Source: Thermoleophilaceae bacterium (GTDB lineage: Bacteria; Actinomycetota; Thermoleophilia; Solirubrobacterales; Thermoleophilaceae). Taken from it: a DNA stretch of 22,277 nucleotides. The stretch covers positions 1 to 22,277 of the forward strand of contig JACCUC010000316.1 in the NCBI GenBank assembly GCA_013812065.1, given 5' to 3'. The notes below the pieces were generated by a model, which worked only from the letters and a program-made list of their open reading frames with translations, searched no databases and was not told the DNA's origin. A program made the translations under genes and the position numbers. Shown in pieces: positions 14,430 through 20,617 of this stretch; the stretch's first letter is position 1; every line of letters starts with the position of its first letter.

Positions 14430-15215
14430 TCAGGTGGCCGCCACGAGCTTCTCGGCGTACTCGTCGGGCAGTCCGGCGGCGGCGACCTCTCGGGCCACCG
14501 CCTCGGCGTCGTAGGGGACACGCTCGATCGAGGCGTGGACCTCGCCGGCCTCGTCGAGCTCCAACACGGCAAAGGCGGCCCGCGGGTCGCCGTCCTTCGG
14601 CTTGCCGACCGCCCCGCAGTTCACGAACAGGACACCCCGGTACTCGTGCACCCACGGTCGGTGGGTGTGCCCGAAGACGAGCACGTCGCAGTCCGCGCCC
14701 GCGGCGATCCGCTCGAACGTGCGCGCCGGCTTGTCCTCGAAGAGGTACTCGTTGACCTTCCGCGGCGAGCCGTGGACGAGGCGCACCCGCTTATGGCCCA
14801 GCTCTAAGCGGAGGTCGAAGGGCAGGCCGCGCATGAAGTCCTTCGAGCGCCGGTCGGTGTGGGCGAGGGTCCACTCGACCGAGCGTTGGCCCAGGGCGCG
14901 GTCGTGCTCGGTCACGTAGGCGCAGCCGCAGTCGAGCTCGTCGCGCGCGATCGCCCAGTCGTAGTTGCCGTAGATCGTCGGGATGTCCTGCTCCTCGACC
15001 AGGCGGCAGACCTCTTTGGGGTGCGGCCCGTAGCCGACGAGGTCGCCTCCGCAGAGGAGGCGGTCGACGTCCATCCACCGAATCGCCTCCAGGGCGGCCT
15101 CGAGGGCCGGGAGGTTGGCGTGGAGGTCGGTGATCACCGCGACGCGCTCAGAGCCGTCGCCGCCGATGTGGAGGGACGGCCCCTCGCCGTTGAGCTGCGC
15201 GCCACTCTCGGCCAC
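14430..15215 (-). CDS. Calcineurin-like metallophosphoesterase in the ars island
   Basis: A 261-residue YfcE/diadenosine-tetraphosphatase-like phosphoesterase. Motifs in order: D30-xH32 in ITDLHANLPALEA, GGDLVGYGP (57-65), GNYD (83-86, in place of GNHD), LVHGSPR (147-152) and FGHTHRP (181-187). These ligands bind two metals and hydrolyse phosphodiesters or phosphomonoesters. It is the first gene of the minus-strand arm and diverges from arsR across a 52-bp region with overlapping promoters, so arsenic-dependent control is likely. Its role in arsenic metabolism is not established; it might hydrolyse arsenylated or phosphorylated metabolites. The GTG at 15215 coincides with the predicted transcription start, and no clear ribosome site precedes it, suggesting a leaderless message. 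Confidence 0.82.
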   Translation of the reverse strand: MAESGAQLNGEGPSLHIGGDGSERVAVITDLHANLPALEAALEAIRWMDVDRLLCGGDLVGYGPHPKEVCRLVEEQDIPTIYGNYDWAIARDELDCGCAYVTEHDRALGQRSVEWTLAHTDRRSKDFMRGLPFDLRLELGHKRVRLVHGSPRKVNEYLFEDKPARTFERIAAGADCDVLVFGHTHRPWVHEYRGVLFVNCGAVGKPKDGDPRAAFAVLELDEAGEVHASIERVPYDAEAVAREVAAAGLPDEYAEKLVAAT

Positions 15216-15221
15216 GACCCA

Positions 15222-15250
15222 ACCCTACAGATTGACAGGCACCATTTCAA
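15222..15250 (-). promoter_or_regulatory. Promoter of the phosphoesterase-ArsC-aquaporin arm
   Basis: On the minus strand TTGAAA (15250 to 15245) and TAGGGT (15227 to 15222) are spaced by 17 nt, a good sigma-70-type pair. The predicted transcription start is about 7 nt beyond the -10, at or next to the GTG at 15215. The promoter overlaps the arsR promoter and the ATTGA/TCAAT repeats, so one ArsR dimer could block both. Confidence 0.6.
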
Positions 15251-15268
15251 TTGATATATGTAGATTGA
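15231..15268 (+). promoter_or_regulatory. arsR promoter and candidate ArsR operator
   Basis: A consensus -35 TTGACA (15232-15237) and TATATG (15255-15260) are 17 nt apart, placing the transcription start at about the arsR ATG (15268). The pair ATTGA (15231-15235) and TCAAT (15247-15251) forms an inverted repeat across the spacer. The 8-bp palindrome TCAATTGA lies at 15247-15254, and a third ATTGA at 15264-15268. Such AT-rich ATTGA/TCAAT repeats are the usual kind of ArsR/SmtB operator. This AT-rich pocket stands out in a very GC-rich window. Confidence 0.65.
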
Positions 15269-15624
15269 TGGCGGTCGATCTGGAGCTAACCCCCAAGCAG
15301 AAGCGCGCCCCCGGGGAGCCGTGCTGCGAGCCCGTCGCGTATCCGGAGGTCGCGCGCCAGGAGGCCGAGCGGATGGCTGGGGTCGCCAAGGCCCTCGCCG
15401 ACCCGATCCGCCTCCAGCTCGTCGACGTTCTTCGCCAGCACGCCGGCGAGGTTTGCGTGTGCGAGCTGACCCCGCTCTTCGACATCGGCCAGCCGACGGT
15501 CTCCCACCACCTGAAGGTGCTTCGCGAGGCCGGCGTCGTCGACTCGGTGCGCCGCGGTCTGTGGGCCTACTACTTCGTGCGTCCGGAGGCGCTGAAGGGT
15601 CTGGCGCGATGGCTGAGCCGCTGA
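15268..15624 (+). CDS. arsR: ArsR/SmtB-family arsenic-responsive repressor
   Basis: A 118-residue winged-helix protein. Residues 34-58 give the dimer helix and first DNA-binding helices (ERMAGVAKALADPIRLQLVD); EVCVCELTPLF (61-71) is the classical ArsR metal-site helix with C63 and C65; QPTVSHHLKVLREAG (75-89) is the recognition helix; the wing follows. The third cysteine of the E. coli CVCDLC site is a threonine here, but a C19-C20 pair near the N-terminus could supply a ligand. Arsenite binding is expected to release DNA and turn on both arms of the island. The ATG has no ribosome site and coincides with the predicted transcript start, so translation is probably leaderless. arsM follows after 26 nt. 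Confidence 0.93.
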   Translation: MAVDLELTPKQKRAPGEPCCEPVAYPEVARQEAERMAGVAKALADPIRLQLVDVLRQHAGEVCVCELTPLFDIGQPTVSHHLKVLREAGVVDSVRRGLWAYYFVRPEALKGLARWLSR

Positions 15625-15650
15625 CCGTCCGAGCGAGAGGAGCCTGAGCT

Positions 15651-16550
15651 ATGCCCCAGGAGCTGACATCACCGGAGGAGGTCCGGCAAGCCGTGCGCCT
15701 GCGCTACGCCGCGGCAGCCGAGCAGGCGGTCGGCGGCCGCGCGAGCTGTTGCGGCCCGGCCGAGGGCTCGTGCTGTGGGACGAGCGCCCTGGCGGAGGAG
15801 GAGCGCGATGTCTTCGGCGCGAGCCAGTACGGCGAGGGTGAGCGAGGGGAGCTGCCCGAGGCGGCCCAGCTCGCGTCGCTCGGCTGTGGGAACCCGACCG
15901 CGGTGGCCGAGCTCCGGGAGGGCGAGACAGTCCTCGACCTCGGCTCGGGCGGCGGCATCGACGTCCTCCTCTCCGCCCGCCGCGTCGGTCCCTCAGGCTT
16001 CGTCTACGGGCTCGACATGACCGACGAGATGCTCGCCCTCGCGCGCCGGAACGCCGAGGAGGCCGGCGCCGAGAACGTCGAGTTCCTCCGGGGCCAGATC
16101 GAGGCGATCCCCCTCCCCGACGCCTCGGCCGACGTCGTGATCTCGAACTGCGTCGTCAACCTCTCGGCCGACAAGGACCAGGTCCTCCACGAGGTCGCCC
16201 GGGTGCTGCGACCCGGCGGCCGTTTGGGGATCAGCGACGTCGTGGCCGACCCCGATATGGACGAGTCCACCCGGCGGGACATGGAGGCCTTCACGAGCTG
16301 CATCGCGGGTGCCCTCACTCGGAGCGAGTTCGAGACGGGCCTCGAGGCGGCCGGACTCGTCGACGTCGAGGTGCGTGAGACCCACCGGGTCCATGCCAAA
16401 GCCGGCTCGGCGATCGTGCGCGCCCGCAAGCCCGCGCCGGAGGCCGACGCGTGCTGTGGTTCCGTCGAGCAGGAGACGTGCTGCGAGCCCGCCGTCAAGA
16501 CGGACTGCTGCGGCGCCGCGGCGGCCGGCTCCGCCTGCGGATGCCGTTGA
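15651..16550 (+). CDS. arsM: Arsenite S-adenosylmethionine methyltransferase
   Basis: A 299-residue class I methyltransferase of the ArsM family. The SAM site is VLDLGSGGGIDV (94-105), followed by YGLDMTDEMLALARRNA. ArsM-type conserved cysteines appear in SLGCGNP (C79), VISNCVVNL (C167) and TSCIAG (C217), with additional pairs at 33-34 and 41-42. ArsM methylates As(III) stepwise to volatile or less reactive products. The C-terminus is a cysteine-rich tail with CC pairs at 268-269, 277-278 and 286-287 and CGC at 296-298, plausible for binding or handing over arsenite. The ATG is preceded by GAGAGGAG and lies 26 nt after arsR, so the two are cotranscribed. A strong terminator follows at 16593. 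Confidence 0.93.
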   Translation: MPQELTSPEEVRQAVRLRYAAAAEQAVGGRASCCGPAEGSCCGTSALAEEERDVFGASQYGEGERGELPEAAQLASLGCGNPTAVAELREGETVLDLGSGGGIDVLLSARRVGPSGFVYGLDMTDEMLALARRNAEEAGAENVEFLRGQIEAIPLPDASADVVISNCVVNLSADKDQVLHEVARVLRPGGRLGISDVVADPDMDESTRRDMEAFTSCIAGALTRSEFETGLEAAGLVDVEVRETHRVHAKAGSAIVRARKPAPEADACCGSVEQETCCEPAVKTDCCGAAAAGSACGCR

Positions 16551-16592
16551 GCCACTCTCGCCTGAAGGCTCGCCGGCGTCTGTCCGAAAAGG

Positions 16593-16616
16593 AACGGCGC
16601 CCCGCGGGGCGCCGTT
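16593..16616. terminator. Bidirectional intrinsic terminator between arsM and tatA
   Basis: A perfect 24-bp palindrome: AACGGCGCCCCG (16593-16604) followed directly by its reverse complement CGGGGCGCCGTT (16605-16616). The plus-strand side continues with TTC and the minus-strand side with CCTTTT, so it can stop transcripts from arsM and from the convergent tatA. Confidence 0.8.
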
Positions 16617-16661
16617 TCAACCTGGCTCGGTGTCAGTCGAGGCGATCCCGTCGCCTTCCTC

Positions 16662-16847
16662 TCACGTGTGCTCGCGAGCGGGCCGCTCCTGCGCCTGCTC
16701 GTCGGGTGTGGCGCTCGTCAGCGCGCCCTTGAACTCCCGCATGCCCTTCCCGACCGAGCGGCCGAGGTCTGGCAGCCTCTTCGGCCCGAAGACGATCAGG
16801 GCGAGGATGAGCGCGATCACGATCTCCATCGGTCCCACGCTTGGCAT
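16662..16847 (-). CDS. tatA: Twin-arginine translocase subunit TatA/TatE
   Basis: A 61-residue protein with one membrane helix (MEIVIALILALIVFG), the conserved FGPKRLPDLGRSVGKG hinge and amphipathic helix (residues 20-36), and a short hydrophilic tail, the standard TatA/E layout. TatA oligomers form the translocation path for folded Tat substrates together with TatC, which is not in the window. The start at 16847 is chosen because AAAGGG lies 8 nt upstream; a longer frame upstream is Arg-rich and not TatA-like. It is divergent from a phosphatase gene whose product carries a Tat signal, so a shared physiological context is likely. Confidence 0.9.
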   Translation of the reverse strand: MPSVGPMEIVIALILALIVFGPKRLPDLGRSVGKGMREFKGALTSATPDEQAQERPAREHT

Positions 16848-17173
16848 CTCGGTGACCCTTTCTTTCGCGTGTAGTGGCGTGCCACGGGCTCGCGTCCTTG
16901 CTCGAGAGGCGCTCGCGCCCGTCCTCATAGCCTCGCGCGACCCGCTCGCCCGGATGTGACCGCGCTGTGAAGGTCGCCTGAGAAGCAGGACTTTGGTGTG
17001 TCCGTCCCGGGCGGTGATCACATGTTCACACCGGGTTCACGGCTGGGTCACATCGTCGCGGCGCGGGTGGGCAGGAATTGACGGGGCCGTCCGGACCCGA
17101 TCCGGCCGGTTGGACCGACCACCAGCTAGGGCGCGCCGGAGCATCTTGTCCGGCCGACCGAGGAGGCGAAAAG
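16848..17173. other. tatA-phoX divergent intergenic region
   Basis: A 326-bp region between the divergent starts. It holds the three PHO-box-like repeats (17023-17055), a GTGATCAC palindrome just before them (17014-17021), and the AGGAGG ribosome site of phoX (17161-17166). I could not place convincing -35/-10 pairs for either gene. Confidence 0.5.
17023..17055 (+). promoter_or_regulatory. PHO-box-like triple direct repeat (candidate PhoP site)
   Basis: Three contiguous 11-bp units: TGTTCACACCG (17023-17033), GGTTCACGGCT (17034-17044) and GGGTCACATCG (17045-17055), each carrying GTTCAC or GGTCAC at the same place. Streptomyces PhoP binds 11-bp direct-repeat units with a GTTCACC core, so the match in unit, phase and core is close. 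It lies 118 bp before the phosphatase ATG, fitting induction by phosphate starvation. Confidence 0.72.
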
Positions 17174-18808
17174 ATGACCACGATGGACCGGCGGACATTC
17201 GTACGGCGCAGCGCCACGGCGGGCGGCGGCTTGGCCGCGGCGAGCGGCCTGCACATGCTCGGTGTCAACGCCGCACGCGGTCAGGCCCCCGGCCAGAACG
17301 AGGGCTACGGCCCACTCGTGCCGAAGACCGACGGCCAGAACACCCTCTTCCTCCCGGAGGAGTTCAACTTCCAGACGATCTCCCGACAGGGCGACCCGCA
17401 GGACGACGGCACCGTCACCCCTGGAATCTTCGACGGCATGGGCGCCTACCGCGGCCGCCGCGGGCGGACGATCCTGATCCGCAACCACGAGAACCGCCGG
17501 CGGCCCGGCGAGATCCCAGTCGTGGTGGACCCCGAGGATCGCTACGACGACGACCCGAGCTACAACGCGGGCGACTCGAAGCTCGAGGTCAGCCGCAGGC
17601 GCGCCGGGCGCAACCCCGACGGCACGCCGCGGTTCGTCTTCACCGTCGAGCGCAGCTTCAACATCCTCGGGGGAACCGACACCAACTGCGCCGGGGGCAT
17701 GGTCGGCCGTAGCTGGGTGACCTGCGAGGAGGTCGTCAACCGCGGCTCGACTGGCAAGGAGCACGGCTACATATTCGAGATCCCGGTCGACGCGAATGAC
17801 TCGGTGGAGGCCGTGCCGATCCGCAGCGCCGGACGCCTAGTGCACGAGGCGGTGGCCGAGCTCGACGGCATCCTCTACGAGACCGAGGACCGGAGGATCG
17901 AGCCCGGCGAGCCCAACCGCCGCCCGGTCGTCCGCAACCACGGGTCCGTCCTCTACCGCTATCTCCAGGACGAGCGGCGGGGTGACGACAATGGCGACGA
18001 CGACCGGGACGACGACGGTCCCGGCCGCCGGGATCGCCGGGTCCGGGAGGGCGGCGTCCTCCAGGGGCTGAAGCTCAGGGACGAGTTCAACGCCAACATG
18101 GACGTCGGCCGCCGGGTCGGACAGTCGTTCCGCGTCGAGTGGGTGACGATCGACGAGCCCGACCACGACGACGACAGCGACAGCAACCGCACGAGCGACG
18201 ACCCGCGCTTCACGCCGACCCGCTATCAGGCGGCGCGGAAGGGCGCGGCGGTCTTCGATCGCCAGGAGGGCATCTGGACAACCCGGGCGGGCGGCGGTGG
18301 AGATGACGACGGCGACGGCGACCGGCGCAGGGGCGGCAAGCTCTACTTCGACTGCACCGAGGGCGGCGAGCAGAACCTCGGACAGGTCTGGGAGTACGAC
18401 CCGCGGCGACAGAGGCTCGCGCTGATCTTCGAGTCGATGGATCCGGCCCGGCTCGAGAACCCGGACAACGTGGTGATCGTCCCCAAGACCGGCGACATCT
18501 TCCTCCAGGAGGACTCACCGGGCGAGCAGTTCGTCCGCGGGCTCACGCCTGAGGGCGAGATCTACGACTTCGCCAAGACGGGGAACAACGACACCGAGTT
18601 CTGCGGTGGGTGCTTCGACCCCGACGGGCACACGTTGTACCTGAACCAGCAGGGCGAGCGGGGCGGTCCCGTCGAGGGCCCTCCGGGCGGTCAGGCGGTG
18701 ACCTACGCCATCTACGGTCCGTTCGAGAAGCGCGGCGGTCGCCGGCGGCGGAGCGGCGACGACGATGACGGTCGCCCCCGCCGGCGGCGGAGCGGCGACG
18801 ACGACTAG
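17174..18808 (+). CDS. phoX: Tat-exported PhoX-type alkaline phosphatase (DUF839)
   Basis: A 544-residue protein. The N-terminus is a Tat signal (DRRTFVRR at 5-12, then a Gly/Ala-rich hydrophobic stretch ending near AARGQA). The PhoX/DUF839 hallmark GTDTNCAGGMV followed by WVTCEEV lies at about 167-187, with YIFEIP shortly after and a later LYFDCTEGGEQNLGQVWEY block. PhoX enzymes are calcium- and iron-dependent periplasmic or extracellular phosphomonoesterases induced by phosphate limitation. The ATG follows an AGGAGG site. Asp-rich, low-complexity inserts interrupt the family fold (around residues 270-285, 335-345 and 375-385), and the C-terminus ends in two 13-residue RRRRSGDDD units. An upstream PHO-box-like repeat and a divergent tatA gene fit the role. 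Confidence 0.88.
   Translation: MTTMDRRTFVRRSATAGGGLAAASGLHMLGVNAARGQAPGQNEGYGPLVPKTDGQNTLFLPEEFNFQTISRQGDPQDDGTVTPGIFDGMGAYRGRRGRTILIRNHENRRRPGEIPVVVDPEDRYDDDPSYNAGDSKLEVSRRRAGRNPDGTPRFVFTVERSFNILGGTDTNCAGGMVGRSWVTCEEVVNRGSTGKEHGYIFEIPVDANDSVEAVPIRSAGRLVHEAVAELDGILYETEDRRIEPGEPNRRPVVRNHGSVLYRYLQDERRGDDNGDDDRDDDGPGRRDRRVREGGVLQGLKLRDEFNANMDVGRRVGQSFRVEWVTIDEPDHDDDSDSNRTSDDPRFTPTRYQAARKGAAVFDRQEGIWTTRAGGGGDDDGDGDRRRGGKLYFDCTEGGEQNLGQVWEYDPRRQRLALIFESMDPARLENPDNVVIVPKTGDIFLQEDSPGEQFVRGLTPEGEIYDFAKTGNNDTEFCGGCFDPDGHTLYLNQQGERGGPVEGPPGGQAVTYAIYGPFEKRGGRRRRSGDDDDGRPRRRRSGDDD
18740..18804 (+). repeat. 39-nt-period direct repeat at the 3' end of phoX
   Basis: The same 26 bases occur at 18740-18765 and 18779-18804, one 39-nt period (13 codons) apart. 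They encode a repeated Arg-cluster then Asp-cluster, RRRRSGDDD. An in-frame tandem duplication of this kind can vary in copy number. Confidence 0.85.
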
Positions 18809-18813
18809 CCCCG

Positions 18814-19788
18814 GTGGCCGCGCGCGAGAGCCTCTCTCGACGCGATCTCTTCGGCGCGGGTCTCGGCCGGCTGGCCGGGCACTACCTGGACCGACTCCAC
18901 GGCCCCTCCGAGGAGGAGGCCGTCGAGTCGTCTCCGTCGGAGGCCCGAGATCCGGACGAGGCGCGCGGCGCCGCGTGGCGGCGGGGTGACCTCCGAGCCC
19001 TCGCCCGCCGCCTCGAGCCCGCGGCCGAGCAGCTCGTGGAGGTCGCCGACGTCGGGTCCGGCGACGCGGTGCTCGACGCCGGTGCCGGCGACGGCAACGT
19101 CGCCGTGGTCGCCGAGGGGGTCGGCGCGGCGGTCACGGCGTGCGACCTCAGCCCGGCGGCGGTCGAGCTCGGTCGTCAGCGGACGGATTCGCTTGACCGG
19201 CCGATCGAGTGGCGCGTCGCGGCCGTCGAGGATCTGCCCTTCGAGGAAGGTCGCTTCGACGCGGCGCTCTCCTCCTTTGGGGCGATGTACGCGCCGGAGC
19301 CTCGTCGGGCGATGGCCGAGCTCAGGCGGGTCGTTCGCCCCGGGGGCATGGTGGCCATGACGGCCTGGACGTCGAGCGGCCCGATGGGACGCCTCCTGCG
19401 CGTGCCCAAGCGCTTCGGGGCGTCGACGACCCCGGCGCGGCGATGGGGCTCCTGGGAGGGGGCGTACCTGCACTTCACGAGCTTCGACGACTTCGAGGTG
19501 AACGAGCGCTCACTGCGTTGGAGCTTCGAGGGCACGGAGGCCATGGTCGACGAGATCCTGGGCTGGCCAGGGCCGATCGGGTGGACTGCCGGCGAGGATC
19601 CCGCCCGCCGCGCGACGCTGCACTCCGAGCTTGCCCAGCTCGTGGACGGCTTCGGCGCGGACAGCGAGGTGGAGCTCGAGGTCGCGTACACGGTGATCAC
19701 AGGTCGCGTCCCGGACCACGTCGAGGATTCCGACGACCATGTCCTTTCTCGGGCGGAGCACTACCATGCCGCCCGTGGAGGTCGGTAG
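18814..19788 (+). CDS. Class I SAM-dependent methyltransferase
   Basis: A 324-residue protein with a UbiE/Methyltransf_11-like core: motif I VLDAGAGDGNVAVV (86-99), an acidic end of strand 2 (VTACDLSPAAVELG), VEDLPFEEGRFDAALSSFG (motif II region) and LRRVVRPGGMVAMTAW (motif III). The C-terminal part resembles other small-molecule methyltransferases; the substrate is unknown. The N-terminus reads LSRRDLFGAGLGRLAG, similar to a Tat motif, but the stretch after it is not hydrophobic enough for a clear signal. The GTG start lies 5 nt after phoX without its own ribosome site, so translation may be coupled. The 3' end overlaps the SDR gene. Confidence 0.85.
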   Translation: MAARESLSRRDLFGAGLGRLAGHYLDRLHGPSEEEAVESSPSEARDPDEARGAAWRRGDLRALARRLEPAAEQLVEVADVGSGDAVLDAGAGDGNVAVVAEGVGAAVTACDLSPAAVELGRQRTDSLDRPIEWRVAAVEDLPFEEGRFDAALSSFGAMYAPEPRRAMAELRRVVRPGGMVAMTAWTSSGPMGRLLRVPKRFGASTTPARRWGSWEGAYLHFTSFDDFEVNERSLRWSFEGTEAMVDEILGWPGPIGWTAGEDPARRATLHSELAQLVDGFGADSEVELEVAYTVITGRVPDHVEDSDDHVLSRAEHYHAARGGR

Positions 19789-20554
19789 GAGCACGCGCGT
19801 TCTCGTCACCGGGGCCTCGCGCGGGATCGGAGAGGTCGTGGCCGGCGCGTTCGCCCGGCGGGGCTGCACGCTCGGGCTCGTGGCCCGCTCCGAGGACCGT
19901 CTGCGCGAGGTGGGCGCGGAGCTGCCGGGCGACGGCCATGTGACCCTTCCCGCGGATGTGAGGGACCGCGGCTCTATCGCGGCGGCCGTCGAAAGCTTCG
20001 GGGCGATCGACGTGGCCGTGGCCAACGCCGGCCGCGCCGACTACGCGCCGGTCCGGGAGATGGACCTCGACACGGTCGAGGAGATGACCCGGCTCAACTG
20101 GCTCGGCACCGTGTACACGGTCAAGGCGGTGCTCCCCGGGATGCTGGAGCGCCGACGCGGTCACCTCGTGCTCGTCTCCTCCGTCGCCGCGCTGCGGAGC
20201 TTCCCGAGCGGAGCGGTCTACGGTGCCACCAAGGCGGCGCAGCGCGCATTCGGCGAGGCGCTGTGGCACGAGCTCGGCGGCACCGGGGTGTCGCTCACCC
20301 TCGTCTACCCGGGCGAGGTGAGAAGCTCGATCCACGAGGGCAAGGACGACCTGCCGGAGTGGCGCCAGCCATCCGAGGACGCCGAGCCCGAGCCGCTCGC
20401 CGAGCAGATCGTGGAGGCCGTCCAGGCGGACGCTTCGGCGGTCTACTACCCGAAGGCGGTCCGCGCCGTTCGGGTCGCCCACGGGATCTCCCCGCGCCTG
20501 ACCGACCGGATCCTGCGCCGGATGCGCGGGCGGAGCGCGGCGCCCCGGGGCTGA
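19766..20554 (+). CDS. Short-chain dehydrogenase/reductase (SDR)
   Basis: A 262-residue Rossmann oxidoreductase. The cofactor loop is TGASRGIG (15-22), followed by ARSEDRL, the NAG motif in VANAGRAD, a serine pair LVSSVAA (138-139), and the catalytic YGATK (Y152, K156). This is the classical SDR set. The ARSEDRL stretch after strand 2 suggests NADP(H) preference. Substrate unknown. The ATG at 19766 is chosen because GGAG lies 7 nt upstream; ATG 19739 is possible but has a poor spacing. The gene overlaps the methyltransferase by 23 bases, so they are cotranscribed. The C-terminal tail is Arg-rich. Confidence 0.87.
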   Translation: MPPVEVGRSTRVLVTGASRGIGEVVAGAFARRGCTLGLVARSEDRLREVGAELPGDGHVTLPADVRDRGSIAAAVESFGAIDVAVANAGRADYAPVREMDLDTVEEMTRLNWLGTVYTVKAVLPGMLERRRGHLVLVSSVAALRSFPSGAVYGATKAAQRAFGEALWHELGGTGVSLTLVYPGEVRSSIHEGKDDLPEWRQPSEDAEPEPLAEQIVEAVQADASAVYYPKAVRAVRVAHGISPRLTDRILRRMRGRSAAPRG

Positions 20555-20603
20555 GCCAGGCCCGCGCCGCGCGTTGACCGTTCCGAGCTCGGTCCAGGCT
20601 CGC

Positions 20604-20609
20604 TAGCCT
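20604..20609 (+). promoter_or_regulatory. Candidate -10 element of ffh
   Basis: TAGCCT lies 8 nt before the ffh ATG, with a weak -35 candidate TTCCGA (20581-20586, 17-nt spacer); a better TTGACC at 20574 is too far (24 nt). No ribosome site precedes the ATG, so the transcript may start at or just before it (leaderless). Confidence 0.4.
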
Positions 20610-20617
20610 CGGTCGAG

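Noticed and set aside
13954..14655. Extension of the aquaporin frame upstream through the ArsC-like and phosphoesterase genes
   Set aside because: The extra sequence is Arg/Gly/Pro-rich and lies out of frame over two well-supported genes; the channel fold begins only near 13953.
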